Shown piece by piece: positions 25,826-34,554 of a stretch of DNA of 51,957 nt; position 1 is the stretch's first letter, and every line of letters starts with the position of its first letter. Source of the stretch: an uncultured Planctomycetaceae bacterium (GTDB lineage: Bacteria > Planctomycetota > Planctomycetia > Pirellulales > UBA1268); contig CAISJI010000184.1 in NCBI GenBank assembly GCA_903885565.1, forward strand, positions 1 through 51,957, written 5' to 3'. Under the pieces are notes generated by a model. The model saw only the letters and a program-made list of their open reading frames with translations. It ran no database searches and had not been told where the DNA came from. The translations under genes and the position numbers were made by a program.

Positions 25826-26302
25826 ATGTCCGCTGACACATATGCCTTTGAAATCAGCCTTCATCGACTGGCCGGGGAGGCTGTCGAAGGTGATCCCTAC
25901 ACCGACGCCTGGGGCACCTGGCCGACCCTCGCCGTGCCGAGGGAGTCGCTTGCCACTCCCTTGGCGCGAGGGTTTGACGAGGCGTTTGCGGCGCTCGACC
26001 GAGTGGAACGGATGTTTGCCGAGCCGGATGGGTCGTTTGTTTGGGCGAGCCCGCGGGAGGGCACGTTTTGGCAGGTGGATGGCAATGCCTGCGAGCGGGA
26101 TGGCCGGGTGCTTTTAGTCGACATGAAGGGAAGTTGCCCGCCGGCGGAGTTCGATCGGCTCCTGGAAGTGTGGGGCTGGCCAGCGGAGTCGGTCATGATG
26201 CATCTGGTGCGCCCGGCGGTGTTTCTCAGCGAGGCCACGTTTCGCCGGCACGCGGTCGCCCGGGGGGATGCCGGGGGTGGGAGAGATTTGCGGCCCTGGT
26301 GA
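25826..26302 (+). CDS. Small conserved-looking protein of unknown function
   Basis: A 158-residue soluble protein with no signal peptide or membrane segment. I do not recognise a family. It has an N-terminal beta-type stretch (YAFEISLHRL), a helical middle (FDEAFAALDRVERMFAEPDGSFVWAS) and a segment with alternating polar and hydrophobic residues (GRVLLVDMKGSCPPAEFDRLLEVWGWPAESVMMHLVRPAVFLSE cut into shorter blocks). Codon use matches the neighbouring genes, with strong third-position GC, which supports real coding. It sits 97 bp after the phosphoesterase-like gene on the same strand. The run of Trp and acidic residues is unlike ribosomal or DNA-binding small proteins. Confidence 0.6.
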   Translation: MSADTYAFEISLHRLAGEAVEGDPYTDAWGTWPTLAVPRESLATPLARGFDEAFAALDRVERMFAEPDGSFVWASPREGTFWQVDGNACERDGRVLLVDMKGSCPPAEFDRLLEVWGWPAESVMMHLVRPAVFLSEATFRRHAVARGDAGGGRDLRPW

Positions 26303-26420
26303 ACCGGAGAATCTGGCAGGATATGTGGCCTGTTCCGTGAATCCGCGGAACTCCTCCCGAAACGGTCGATACGAAAAATCGGGTGGATGGTCGGGCTCTC
26401 GACACGACGGAGCAGATTCC

Positions 26421-27353
26421 ATGGCAAGTGGCACTTTCCGCGGCACGGTGGTCTGGGGCAAGCGCAGCAGATGCTGGGCATGGCTGGGGTTGGTCTGCCT
26501 GGCTGGAGCGGGGCCGGTCTGCACGGCGACACTCGCCGGCGATGAGTCGCTGGCGGTGGCCAATGCTTACGGAGTGGGTGTGCATGCCTATTTCGACTGC
26601 GATTACCAGGGCAGCTACGACGCCATGACGGCGGCGATCGAGGCCGGCACGAACGATCCGCGGGCCTACTACTACCGTGGTTTGGCCGCAGCGAAGCTCG
26701 GACGCGACAGCGAGGTGGAGGCCGATTTCGCCGAGGGAGCCAACCGGGAGGCAACCACCGCCGGCAGCATGGCGATCTCGCGTTCGTTGGAGCGCGTGCA
26801 GGGGGCCGATCGACTGCGGCTGGAAAAATTTCGGGCCCGGGCCCGCGTGGCGGCGGTGCAGCGCGATCAGGCCGCCACCCGCTCCCGCTATTCAGGCATC
26901 GATGTGGCGCCCACCGACGTGCTGAGAGGCAGGCGACCGGCCCCGATTTCGGCCCCGCCGGAGCCAGTCCCACCCCCGGCTCCCAAGCGGAAGGCAGATC
27001 CTTCCACTGACGACGTCCGGCGGCCCCAGCGTCCCGTCGGTGAACCGCGGCCTGACCCGATGGATGGGCCGGTGGAGGAGCCGGCTGTCGACGCCGATCC
27101 GTTTGCAGCACCCCCGGAAGATCCGCTGCTCAGTCCGGAAGCAGACGACACTGCCAATCCGTTTGGCGATGAACCGGCCAGCGATGCCGAGGCAGATCAC
27201 CGCGACCAGCTGAATGAATCACTCGATGCCCAGCGGCGTGACCGGCTCGACCAGCGCGATCAGCAGCGTGAATCGCTCGATGCCCAGCGGCGGGATGGCT
27301 TTGACCAGCGGAGTCAGCAGGCCGAGCGGGAGGCTGCTGCCGGCGGGCTGTAA
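26421..27353 (+). CDS. Exported TPR-like protein with C-terminal Arg/Gln/Asp-rich repeats
   Basis: A 310-residue protein. A signal peptide (about residues 10-40, ending TLAG) precedes a tetratricopeptide-like segment (HAYFDCDYQGSYDAMTAAIEAG and DPRAYYYRGLAAAKLGRDSEVEADFAEG), then a Pro-rich linker, an acidic region with two DPFAAP/NPFGDEP-like motifs, and a C-terminal tail with an 18-residue tandem repeat (ESLDAQRRDRLDQRDQQR / ESLDAQRRDGFDQRSQQA). The tail is highly charged and probably extended or helical. The TPR part suggests a protein-binding scaffold in the periplasm. CGGAG lies 8 nt before ATG 26421. The longer frame from 26268 has no signal peptide. Confidence 0.7.
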   Translation: MASGTFRGTVVWGKRSRCWAWLGLVCLAGAGPVCTATLAGDESLAVANAYGVGVHAYFDCDYQGSYDAMTAAIEAGTNDPRAYYYRGLAAAKLGRDSEVEADFAEGANREATTAGSMAISRSLERVQGADRLRLEKFRARARVAAVQRDQAATRSRYSGIDVAPTDVLRGRRPAPISAPPEPVPPPAPKRKADPSTDDVRRPQRPVGEPRPDPMDGPVEEPAVDADPFAAPPEDPLLSPEADDTANPFGDEPASDAEADHRDQLNESLDAQRRDRLDQRDQQRESLDAQRRDGFDQRSQQAEREAAAGGL

Positions 27354-27512
27354 CAGCCCCGGCAGAGAGCCCCGCGGCGGGAAGGGGCCCGGTCGTCATT
27401 CGCTCTGGTTCCCTCGGAGAGCATGGCGGCAGTTGACCCCGACGGCGCCCCGATGGAAAACGGTCAGGGACGGCCTGTTTCACGGGCCGCATTCTGTTCG
27501 GGAGGAAACGCG

Positions 27513-28820
27513 ATGGCGACTGAGATTGCGGCAAGGCTGGAAGCGGAACTTGCCCGTGCGGCCTTTGTCGATCCCCACTCGCACATCGATCCGCACGCCC
27601 CGGCGGCCCGATCCCTCTCCGATATTCTCGGCTACCACTACTACACCGAACTGGTCCATTCCGCGGGCGTGCCGCGGAACTCGATCGAGGGTGCAGGGCT
27701 TTCGGCCGAGGCCCGTGTAGCGAATATCGTGGCGGGGCTGGGTGCGCTCACCAACACCATCCAGTATGCCTGGTTGATGGAGATCGCCCGTGACCTGTTC
27801 GGGTTTACGGCCGATCACCTCACCTCCTCCAACTGGCACGATCTCGAGCGGCGGGTGCGCGAGCGGACGGCCACGCCCGGGTGGGCCGATTCGGTGCTCC
27901 GCTCCAGCCGCATGGAGGCGGTGTTCCTCACCAACGATTTTGACGATCCGCTGGAGGGATTCGATACAGCCACCTACGTTCCCTGCCTGCGGGTCGATGA
28001 GCTGGTGTTTCACCTCGGCAAGCCGGGCGTGCTGGAGCGTCTCGCGACGAGCAGCGGCGTTGGAGTGACCGACATCGCCTCCCTGCATGCGGGCCTGGCG
28101 GCCACGGCGCAGCGGTTTGTGCGGAGAGGGGCGCGGGCAGCGGCGATTTCACTCCCCCCCGACTTTCGGCCGCAGCGGGTGGAGCCGGGGGTTGCCGGGC
28201 GGGCCTTCGAGGATATCCGCCGCCATGGGACCCAGGCATCGGCCGAGTCACGCGGAGTGATGGCCGCCGATCTGTTCTGGACCGTGGCGGAGTGCTGCGA
28301 TGAGCAGCGGATCCCGTTTGATCTCATGATCGGCGTCCGTCGCAGCATCTATTCCTGCGGCGTCTATCAGGGGCAGGACCTGCTCGACGGCCGGCTCTCT
28401 CTGGCCGAATACGCCCCGCTGTTCAATGCCTTTCCCCGCGTGGCATTCCCGGTTTCGGTGCTGTCTCAGCCGCTCAATCACGAACTCGTCAGCTACGCCT
28501 GGATCTTCCCCAATGTCTATCCCTTCGGCCATTGGTGGTATGCCAACACCCCCTCGAGCATCGAGCGGGATCTGGAACAACGCATCGAAGCGGTGCCCCG
28601 CACCAAGCTGCTCGGCTACTACAGCGACATGTACAAGCTGGAGTTTGGCTATCCCAAATTCGCGATGTACCGGCGGGTGCTGGCCAAGGTGCTGGCCGGC
28701 CGATTTGTCGAGGAGCGGGGCTGGAGCGAAGAGCAGGCCCTGAGCCTGGGGCTCGATCTGCTCGTCAACAACACGCGACGCGTGTTCTATTCCGCCGGCG
28801 AGCCAGCCGCGGACAGCTGA
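27513..28820 (+). CDS. Amidohydrolase-superfamily uronate-isomerase-like protein
   Basis: A 435-residue enzyme of the glucuronate isomerase/amidohydrolase type. The N-terminal metal motif is VDPHSHIDPHAPAA (HxH), followed by the family-like pattern of a divergent TIM barrel: SDILGYHYYTELVHSAG, a variable helical arm, MEAVFLTNDFDDP, RIPFDLMIGVRRSIY, FPNVYPFGHWWYANTPSSIERDLEQRIEAVP and the C-terminal KLLGYYSDMYKLEFGYPKFAMYRRVLA. Classical uronate isomerase interconverts glucuronate and fructuronate; this protein is probably a diverged planctomycete member whose substrate cannot be told. GGAGGAAA lies 7 nt before ATG 27513, a strong start. Its 3' end overlaps the DUF423 gene on the other strand by 34 bp. 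Confidence 0.75.
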   Translation: MATEIAARLEAELARAAFVDPHSHIDPHAPAARSLSDILGYHYYTELVHSAGVPRNSIEGAGLSAEARVANIVAGLGALTNTIQYAWLMEIARDLFGFTADHLTSSNWHDLERRVRERTATPGWADSVLRSSRMEAVFLTNDFDDPLEGFDTATYVPCLRVDELVFHLGKPGVLERLATSSGVGVTDIASLHAGLAATAQRFVRRGARAAAISLPPDFRPQRVEPGVAGRAFEDIRRHGTQASAESRGVMAADLFWTVAECCDEQRIPFDLMIGVRRSIYSCGVYQGQDLLDGRLSLAEYAPLFNAFPRVAFPVSVLSQPLNHELVSYAWIFPNVYPFGHWWYANTPSSIERDLEQRIEAVPRTKLLGYYSDMYKLEFGYPKFAMYRRVLAKVLAGRFVEERGWSEEQALSLGLDLLVNNTRRVFYSAGEPAADS

Positions 28821-29194
28821 AAGCCGACCGCTGCCAACAGCGCCCAGCCAACCAGCAGCAGCACGCCACCGATCGGCACGATCGCCCCGAGCCATTTCAT
28901 GCCGGAGAGGGCCAGGAGGGCGAGGCACCCGCTGAAGATCAGCGTGCCGAGAAGAAAACTCCAGCCGGCGGCGTTGAGCAAGCCGCGCAGCGAATGAGCC
29001 TGGGGCAGGCTTGTAGTGATCGCCACCACCAAAAGCACCACCGCGTGGAACAGGCAGTAGCGGACGGCCGTTTCCCAGTTGGCCGACTGGCCATTGGCTT
29101 CGAGCAGCCCCTTCAGGCTGTGGGCTCCGAACGAACCAGCGGCCACAGCCAAGCCGCCGAGAACCGCTCCGCAGATAAAAATGGTTCGTGCCAT
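28787..29194 (-). CDS. DUF423 family small membrane protein
   Basis: A 135-residue integral membrane protein with four hydrophobic segments. The opening FICGAVLGGLAVAAGSFGAHSLKGLL and FHAVVLLVVAI, then FLLGTLIFSGCLALLALSG and WLGAIVPIGGVLLLVGW, match the DUF423 (YgdD) family, whose molecular function is not established. It lies 19 bp after the secretin on the same strand and is probably co-transcribed with it, although no functional link is known. It converges on the uronate-isomerase-like gene with a 34-bp overlap. Confidence 0.85.
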   Translation of the reverse strand: MARTIFICGAVLGGLAVAAGSFGAHSLKGLLEANGQSANWETAVRYCLFHAVVLLVVAITTSLPQAHSLRGLLNAAGWSFLLGTLIFSGCLALLALSGMKWLGAIVPIGGVLLLVGWALLAAVGFQLSAAGSPAE

Positions 29195-29213
29195 AGGAGG
29201 GGGCGCTGCAACC

Positions 29214-32090
29214 TTACGGACGGTTCACGCCGAGGATTTTCTCCTCCTCCTCTTCCTGGATAATGATGCGCGGCGTCACCATGAGCATCAGGCTGTCGGT
29301 CGTGCGGCCCATGCCCACGTTCTTGAAGAGCCGGTTGATGTAGGGGATCTTGGAGAGGATCGGCACGCCAAACTCGTTGCGCCCCTCGCGGAGCCGCTTG
29401 ATACCACCGAGGAGCACGGTGCCGCCGTCGGGCACGCTGACGGTGGTGGTTACGGTGGTGAAGATGAATTCGGGCAACTGGATCGTGGTGCCGTTGGAGC
29501 GGGTGGTCTGCTCATTGGAATTTTTCGCCTGCACGCCGAGCGAGGCCCCCAGCGGATTCTTGCCGGCCTGCCCCACGCCGCCGTCGAGCCCCGATTTCTC
29601 GTCGGTGCTCTTGGTTGAGGTGGAACGGGATCCCTCAAACTGGAATTCCTCCACCTTGCCGATCTGGGAGAAGAAGGGAACGAGAGTCAGCCGTACAAAC
29701 CGCCGATCGCTCGAGACGACTGCCTGCACGTTGACGGCGGTTCCCTCAGAGAGAACGGTGATCACCGGTTGCTGGGCGGCGGCAAAATCGCCGACAACCG
29801 GCACCACGCTGGTCACGAATGGCCGCTGGGTGGTGTCGGACACAAAGGCGTTTTGGCCGTTGAAGAGCGTCACCTTCGGCGCCTGCATCACGTTCGACCG
29901 GGTGTTTCCCTGGGCAGCCTGAATGAGGAAATAGGCTTCGATATCGCTGAGAATTGCGAAGCCGAAGTTGGCAGCCGAGGTGGCCGGATCGGGCAGACCA
30001 GGAAGGGCTGGCACCGTGGCGCTGCCGAAGCTGTTCTGCCGGAAGGGGACCGAGTAGAAGTTTTGCTGTCCCAGGCCACCCGATTGAGCCACTCCAGGGC
30101 TGCCGGTGTTTGTCAGGCCAATCACCTGCGACGGTCCGCCCGGATTGGGCTGGATCCCCAGTGAGTAGGGTGAAGTGGAACCGTTACCCTGAGTGGGGAG
30201 GGCGGTCATGTTGAGCGGGTCGCGGACATTCGACTGGATGTTGAAGTCGAAATCGACGCCGATGCGTTCGAAGAAGGTATCGCTGAGGCGGATAAACCGC
30301 ACCTCGATCGTCACCTGCAGATCCTGCAGCCGCCGCAGCTGTTCGAGGAGATCGGCGATCTGCTCGTGAACTTCCTGCGTCTGGCTCACCACAATGCTGA
30401 GGTTGGTGGCGAAGGGCTGGATCGCCCCGGAACCACCCACGGTGTTCCAGGTTGTGGGGGCGACCGTGTTCTGGATCAATTCGATCAGCGACTGAAAGTC
30501 GGCTCCACCGCCGCCGCCGCCACCGCCACCGCCACCCATATTCGGCGGACCGAATGGGATCGAGGGGATGGACCCGGCGACCGGGCCGCCGCCCCCCTGG
30601 ATCTGGGCCAGCACGCCCGGATCGACGTTGGCCCCACTCGACGACTTGCCCATGCCATTGATGCCGGCGGGCGCTGGTCCGGTCTGTACCGCGAGGGCAT
30701 TGAGTTTTTCGATGCGGGAGTAGCCGTCGCGGAGGGCCCCGGTGATGCCCAATCCATCGGAAGAGAAATTGGGGATGGGGATGACCAGATCGGCCACCTG
30801 ATAGGAAACGCTAAACACCTCCCCCTTCATCAGACGGGGGCTGGTGATCTTCAGCACCTCGTCTTTGATGCAGTAGTCGAGATGCAGCGGCTCCAGCAGC
30901 AGTTTGAGCGCGCTTTTGAGCGAGATCTTCTGGTCGAGAGAGATGGTGACGGGGGTGTCGCTCCGCACCGATTCGCTCTCCAGCCCAACCATATCGAGAT
31001 AGAGGGGAACATCGGCCTGCTTGGCAAAGGAGTCGAGAACAGCCGCCAACGGCTCGTTGTGATGAGTGGCCTGCACCTGCGAGGAGAGCTTCCTGTGAAT
31101 GGCTGCCTCGGCCGGAGTGATCCGCGACTTCCCCTCCGCGTCCAGACGCGTGCGATTTTTTGTGAGGTCTTCCCAGTCCTTTGTCTGCGGAAACTCGATC
31201 GGCCCGACGAACGGCTCGCTGGAGCGTTCCACGTCCTCGGCGACATCGAGGAAACCGCTCTGCTTCTCCCCTTCGATCGATTTCTGCGTGTCGAGCCGAC
31301 GGATCATCCGGCTCTGGGCCAGCAATTGCCGGACCACAGCATTGTCGGGAGCGAGTTGGCCGGCCTTCTTGGCAACGGCCTCGGCTTCGGCATACCGCCG
31401 TTCATCGATGAGTGTGTTGTAATCCTCAACCAGCATCGCCAGACGCTGGTCTACCTCCACCCGCTTGGCACGTTTGCCGTCGATCTGAGACTGCACCTCG
31501 GCGTTGCGCTGGTCGAGGGCCATTTCGGCCCGGCGCTTGCCGGAGGTTTCTTCGATGTCCCGTCGGGTGCGGTCGATTCGTTTGGTCAGTTGGGTCCTGG
31601 TCTCCGGCGGAATGTCGCGGGCGTTCACCTCGGCCTCGGCGGCGTCGAGCAGGGCCATGGCATCGAGCGGCGAACGCTGGGCGGTGCGTTTGGCTTCCAG
31701 TTGCTTGGCGGCGACTTCAGCCGACAATTTGGCCACCACGAGATCCTGCGGCAGCGAGCTTTTTTCCTCAGCGGGAGCCCGCTGCGGAGCCTGTTTTGCG
31801 GGAGCCGGCATCGGCGCCGCTGACTCCCGCGACCGGGCCATCGCTTCTTCGATCGCCCGTCTGGCGTTTGAAGCCTCGGTGGAGCCGCCCTCATCCGCTG
31901 GCGTGGGCAGTTCTTCCGTGGCCGATTCAGCCGCGTGGGCCTGCGTTCCACCGACAGCACATGCCAGCAGCAACGCTGCCAACACGAGGCTGGGGCTGTC
32001 GGCCCAGCGGAAGTGCCTCGGCGGTTGGGAGGACCCGTTGAGATCCCCAACAGTCGCCGCAGTGGCGTCGAATTCGCGGGTGAGTGCCAT
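29214..32090 (-). CDS. Type II/IV-type secretin (GspD/PilQ-like)
   Basis: A 958-residue outer-membrane secretin. After a short N-terminus and one hydrophobic segment (about residues 28-55) comes an Ala/Glu-rich coiled-coil region (about 60-280, with EAEAVAKKAGQLAPDNAVVRQLLAQSRMIRR resembling a TPR), then N-domains (ISLDQKISLKSALKLLLEPLHLDYCIKDEVLKI), an 11-Gly run, the ring-building segment QDLQVTIEVRFIRLSDTFFERIGVDF, and the C-terminal secretin core (SNVMQAPKVTLFNGQNAFV ... VSVPDGGTVLLGGIKR ... VPILSKIPYINRLFKN ... LMLMVTPRIIIQ). The VPDGGT and LGGI motifs are diagnostic. No ATPase or pilin gene is nearby, so it is an orphan here. ATG 32090 follows TCAGGGA at workable spacing. Confidence 0.9.
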   Translation of the reverse strand: MALTREFDATAATVGDLNGSSQPPRHFRWADSPSLVLAALLLACAVGGTQAHAAESATEELPTPADEGGSTEASNARRAIEEAMARSRESAAPMPAPAKQAPQRAPAEEKSSLPQDLVVAKLSAEVAAKQLEAKRTAQRSPLDAMALLDAAEAEVNARDIPPETRTQLTKRIDRTRRDIEETSGKRRAEMALDQRNAEVQSQIDGKRAKRVEVDQRLAMLVEDYNTLIDERRYAEAEAVAKKAGQLAPDNAVVRQLLAQSRMIRRLDTQKSIEGEKQSGFLDVAEDVERSSEPFVGPIEFPQTKDWEDLTKNRTRLDAEGKSRITPAEAAIHRKLSSQVQATHHNEPLAAVLDSFAKQADVPLYLDMVGLESESVRSDTPVTISLDQKISLKSALKLLLEPLHLDYCIKDEVLKITSPRLMKGEVFSVSYQVADLVIPIPNFSSDGLGITGALRDGYSRIEKLNALAVQTGPAPAGINGMGKSSSGANVDPGVLAQIQGGGGPVAGSIPSIPFGPPNMGGGGGGGGGGGADFQSLIELIQNTVAPTTWNTVGGSGAIQPFATNLSIVVSQTQEVHEQIADLLEQLRRLQDLQVTIEVRFIRLSDTFFERIGVDFDFNIQSNVRDPLNMTALPTQGNGSTSPYSLGIQPNPGGPSQVIGLTNTGSPGVAQSGGLGQQNFYSVPFRQNSFGSATVPALPGLPDPATSAANFGFAILSDIEAYFLIQAAQGNTRSNVMQAPKVTLFNGQNAFVSDTTQRPFVTSVVPVVGDFAAAQQPVITVLSEGTAVNVQAVVSSDRRFVRLTLVPFFSQIGKVEEFQFEGSRSTSTKSTDEKSGLDGGVGQAGKNPLGASLGVQAKNSNEQTTRSNGTTIQLPEFIFTTVTTTVSVPDGGTVLLGGIKRLREGRNEFGVPILSKIPYINRLFKNVGMGRTTDSLMLMVTPRIIIQEEEEEKILGVNRP
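30504..30536 (-). repeat. Glycine-codon microsatellite in the secretin gene
   Basis: Eleven consecutive glycine codons (GGN, mostly GGC/GGT) form a 33-base trinucleotide-like tract. Gain or loss of repeat units would lengthen or shorten the flexible loop without a frameshift. Confidence 0.85.
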
Positions 32091-32300
32091 GAAACAAAAT
32101 CCCTGAGTCCAGGAAAAGGTCATGGGCGGATAGGTACTGATCTGCCATCCTGCGGGTCAAGGGCAGCCAAACACCCTGAAATTACAGGGGTCCGCAGGGG
32201 GCCAAAGGGGCGCGAATCACCGCGGCGCAGAGCATGGATCCCCGTTGCGACGCGGGCGGGGCGAGCCGGGCGGTTTGGGGAGGAATCGCAGCTTGGGGCT

Positions 32301-34148
32301 TTACACCGGCTTGGGGGAGGCGAGCGCCCGTTCCACGGTGTCGAGCAGTTGGTCGATGCGAAAGGGCTTGAACAGCACCAGTTCGATGCCCGCCTGGCGG
32401 GCCTTCACGATCGAATGGCCTGGGTCGTAGCCAAAGCCGGTCATGAGAACCAGCGGCACTGCGCCGAGGATGAACTGCAACTTCAGATAGAGCTCATAAC
32501 CGGTCATATCGGGCAGGCGGATGTCGGAAATGATCACGTCGTAGCATTCGCTCCCGACGGCCCGCACCATTGAGGCGGCTTCGGCGCCATCACGGGCGGT
32601 TTCGACGGTGCACCCATACCTTTCCAGCAGCGAGTGTGCCGCCGCCCGCACCTGTTCGTCGGAATCGACCACCAGAATCCGCCGCCCCACCAGGCTGCGT
32701 CTGCGTTCTCCCTGACGCAAGTGGGGATGGGCGGAACTCGGCGCCATCTTGTGACCCACCTTCTGGATCACCTGCTTGATGTCGCGGGCGTTGCGCAAGA
32801 TTCGCTGGATCCGCTCCACCACATCGGCGTCATGGCCGATATAGCGCTCCATGACGTTCACGGCGTCATTGAGAATGTCGTCCACAGGCAGGGCCACGGC
32901 CCCGTGGATCGCCTCGATGCTCTCCGCAGCCGTGGAAGCTTTCTCGGCGACCAGCAGTTCCAGCGTGTTGAGCGCCGCCGCGACATCGCGGGAGAAAATC
33001 TCCAGAAACTGCAGGTCGGTTTGGGAAAATCCGCCCGGCTCGGGGCTTTCCACGTTAAACGTGCCGATCACCTGCTCGTGGAGCATCAAGGGAACCGTGA
33101 GCGAACTCTTGGCCCCCTTGCAGCCCTCAAGGTAGAGGGCGTCTTTGGTGGTGTCGGTGCAAAAATAGCTGTTGCCGGTGGCCGCCACATAGCCGGTCAC
33201 GCCATTGTGCGATGTGCGGGCATACAGGATGCGGGCCTCCGCCTCCGGTTGCATCCCCTCCGCCAGCAAAGGCTCCAAGCGGCCTGTTTGCTGGTCGAGC
33301 AGGCGGATTTCCACCACGTCGAACTGGAGCAGGTCTTTCGTGTAGTGGAGGATGTTGCTCTTGAGCAATTCAATCCGCTCCTCGATCGTCATATCGGCCA
33401 GTTCCGCCGGCGACAGATCGGCAAGTTTCTGGCCCGCCTGATGGATCGCAGATCGCTTCTGCTGTTCGAGGATCGAGTGCGTCACATCGCGCAGGGCCAC
33501 CACCACCTGCGCGGCAGCGGGCTGGGCAGGATGCCCCACCGGCTGATCAAGAGGGGCCAGGCAGCCGATTACCGGCGCGGCGTGGATCTGGAAATAGCGG
33601 TTGTCGGAACGGCGGAGAGTCGCGTTTTCGGAGCGGCCCTGAGAGATGGCGACCTCGATGGGGGACGTTTTATCGCTGAAATCGTCGGGGCTGTTCTCCT
33701 GAAAATCGAAGGCCTCGAGAAACCTTCGGCCAATCGGATCGCACTCTCCGCACCAGGCAATGAACCGCTGGTTGGCCCAACGGATCACGGTTTCAGAATC
33801 GAGCAGGGCAACGCCGTCGGGAAGGTGGTCGAGGATGCGTTGGCTGCGCAGCAACCCGGCAAGTGGCTCGGCGGAGGAAACCAGTGACCCCGTGAGAACC
33901 ACCCCCATGACGTCGCCGGCAGCCAGCCGGGCCAGCGCTGCCTCAAACCCCGCCACATCCTCCCAGCATGCGTCGGCAGGGGGCCATTCGGAGGGGGCTA
34001 TCGAAGGAAAGTTCGCCGGGGATGGGGCGTGGGGAGAGGGACCGCCAGCGGGGCCTGTCGGCACTCCAGCGGAGTAGGGTGGCAGCGCCACCGGCCGGGA
34101 ACCGATGTCCGGGTCACGCACCACCAGAATTTTGGGTGATTCCGACAC
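32301..34148 (-). CDS. PAS-GAF-receiver signalling protein without kinase domain
   Basis: A 615-residue cytoplasmic signalling protein. It begins with a short receiver-like strand (KILVVRDPD) that has lost the rest of the domain, then a PAS domain (about residues 103-240; ILDHLPDGVALLDSETVIRWANQRFIAWCG), a GAF domain (about 255-405; NSYFCTDTTKDALYLEGCKGAKSSLTVPLMLHEQVIGTFNVESPEPGGFSQTD), a linker helix and a C-terminal REC domain (about 487-612). REC has VVDSDE, the phospho-acceptor Asp542 in IISDIRLPD, and the LFKPF switch Lys. No HATPase or H-box is present, so it must be phosphorylated by another kinase or act by ligand binding. GTG 34148 has GGAGG 6-7 nt upstream and a good promoter beyond. 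The secretin gene follows on the same strand. Confidence 0.85.
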   Translation of the reverse strand: MSESPKILVVRDPDIGSRPVALPPYSAGVPTGPAGGPSPHAPSPANFPSIAPSEWPPADACWEDVAGFEAALARLAAGDVMGVVLTGSLVSSAEPLAGLLRSQRILDHLPDGVALLDSETVIRWANQRFIAWCGECDPIGRRFLEAFDFQENSPDDFSDKTSPIEVAISQGRSENATLRRSDNRYFQIHAAPVIGCLAPLDQPVGHPAQPAAAQVVVALRDVTHSILEQQKRSAIHQAGQKLADLSPAELADMTIEERIELLKSNILHYTKDLLQFDVVEIRLLDQQTGRLEPLLAEGMQPEAEARILYARTSHNGVTGYVAATGNSYFCTDTTKDALYLEGCKGAKSSLTVPLMLHEQVIGTFNVESPEPGGFSQTDLQFLEIFSRDVAAALNTLELLVAEKASTAAESIEAIHGAVALPVDDILNDAVNVMERYIGHDADVVERIQRILRNARDIKQVIQKVGHKMAPSSAHPHLRQGERRRSLVGRRILVVDSDEQVRAAAHSLLERYGCTVETARDGAEAASMVRAVGSECYDVIISDIRLPDMTGYELYLKLQFILGAVPLVLMTGFGYDPGHSIVKARQAGIELVLFKPFRIDQLLDTVERALASPKPV

Positions 34149-34185
34149 CTACGGCCTCCATGTCGGCGATCGCTCTGACCTCCAC

Positions 34186-34214
34186 AGTATAAAAGGGGCG
34201 TTCGCTCTCGCCAA
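34186..34214 (-). promoter_or_regulatory. Sigma-70-type promoter for the PAS-GAF-REC gene
   Basis: On the minus strand TTGGCG (complement of 34209-34214) and TATACT (complement of 34186-34191) are separated by exactly 17 bp. They match 4 of 6 and 5 of 6 consensus positions. The expected start of transcription is about 30 nt before GTG 34148. Confidence 0.55.
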
Positions 34215-34227
34215 ATCGGATCCGGCG

Positions 34228-34255
34228 TTGTCGGCTGCCACCATGAATCTATACT
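34228..34255 (+). promoter_or_regulatory. Possible promoter for sdhCAB
   Basis: TTGTCG (34228-34233) and TATACT (34250-34255) are 16 bp apart on the plus strand, divergent from the promoter above. A transcript from here would have a leader near 290 nt before sdhC, which is long, so a nearer start is possible. Confidence 0.35.
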
Positions 34256-34554
34256 CCCAATAGACCGGGTGAATCTGCCATATTCCTTTCTGTCATCGAT
34301 CGCATAGAACCGATGGTCAGAGGCCGGATGGCAGCGCCGGGTCGGCAGGCGAGGTGCGGCCAGGCGGCGTCTGATGAAGCGATTGGGTGAACAGGGTGTC
34401 CGGATCGGATGCAAAGATCGCAGGCCCTGGTTGCGGAGCACAGTGGCACGAGCCCTGGGGGCTCGGCGCAATCGGGCACCGGCTGAGGCCGATGGCCGGG
34501 CGTCTGATCCTGCCGCAGAGTTGGTGAGTCCTTCCGAACATTGAAAGGTCGAGC

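Larger units (their letters stand above)
34149..34554. other. 406-bp divergent region between the signalling gene and sdhC
   Basis: It carries a divergent pair of promoter-like sequences (listed separately) close to the signalling gene, then about 290 bp of untranslated sequence before sdhC. A GAGCC-CTGGG-GGCTC hairpin lies in that leader. No supported gene is present. Confidence 0.45.

Noticed and set aside
27451..27487. Possible further copy of the 133-nt repeat (TGGAAAACGGTCAGGGACGG then TTTCACGGGC)
   Set aside because: Only short similarity to the 3' end of copy 2 and no convincing stem; it also lies just before a strong Shine-Dalgarno, so chance similarity in GC-rich leader sequence is likely.
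32124..32300. TTGACC at the secretin upstream region as a promoter
   Set aside because: No acceptable -10 hexamer at 16-18 bp spacing; left uncalled.
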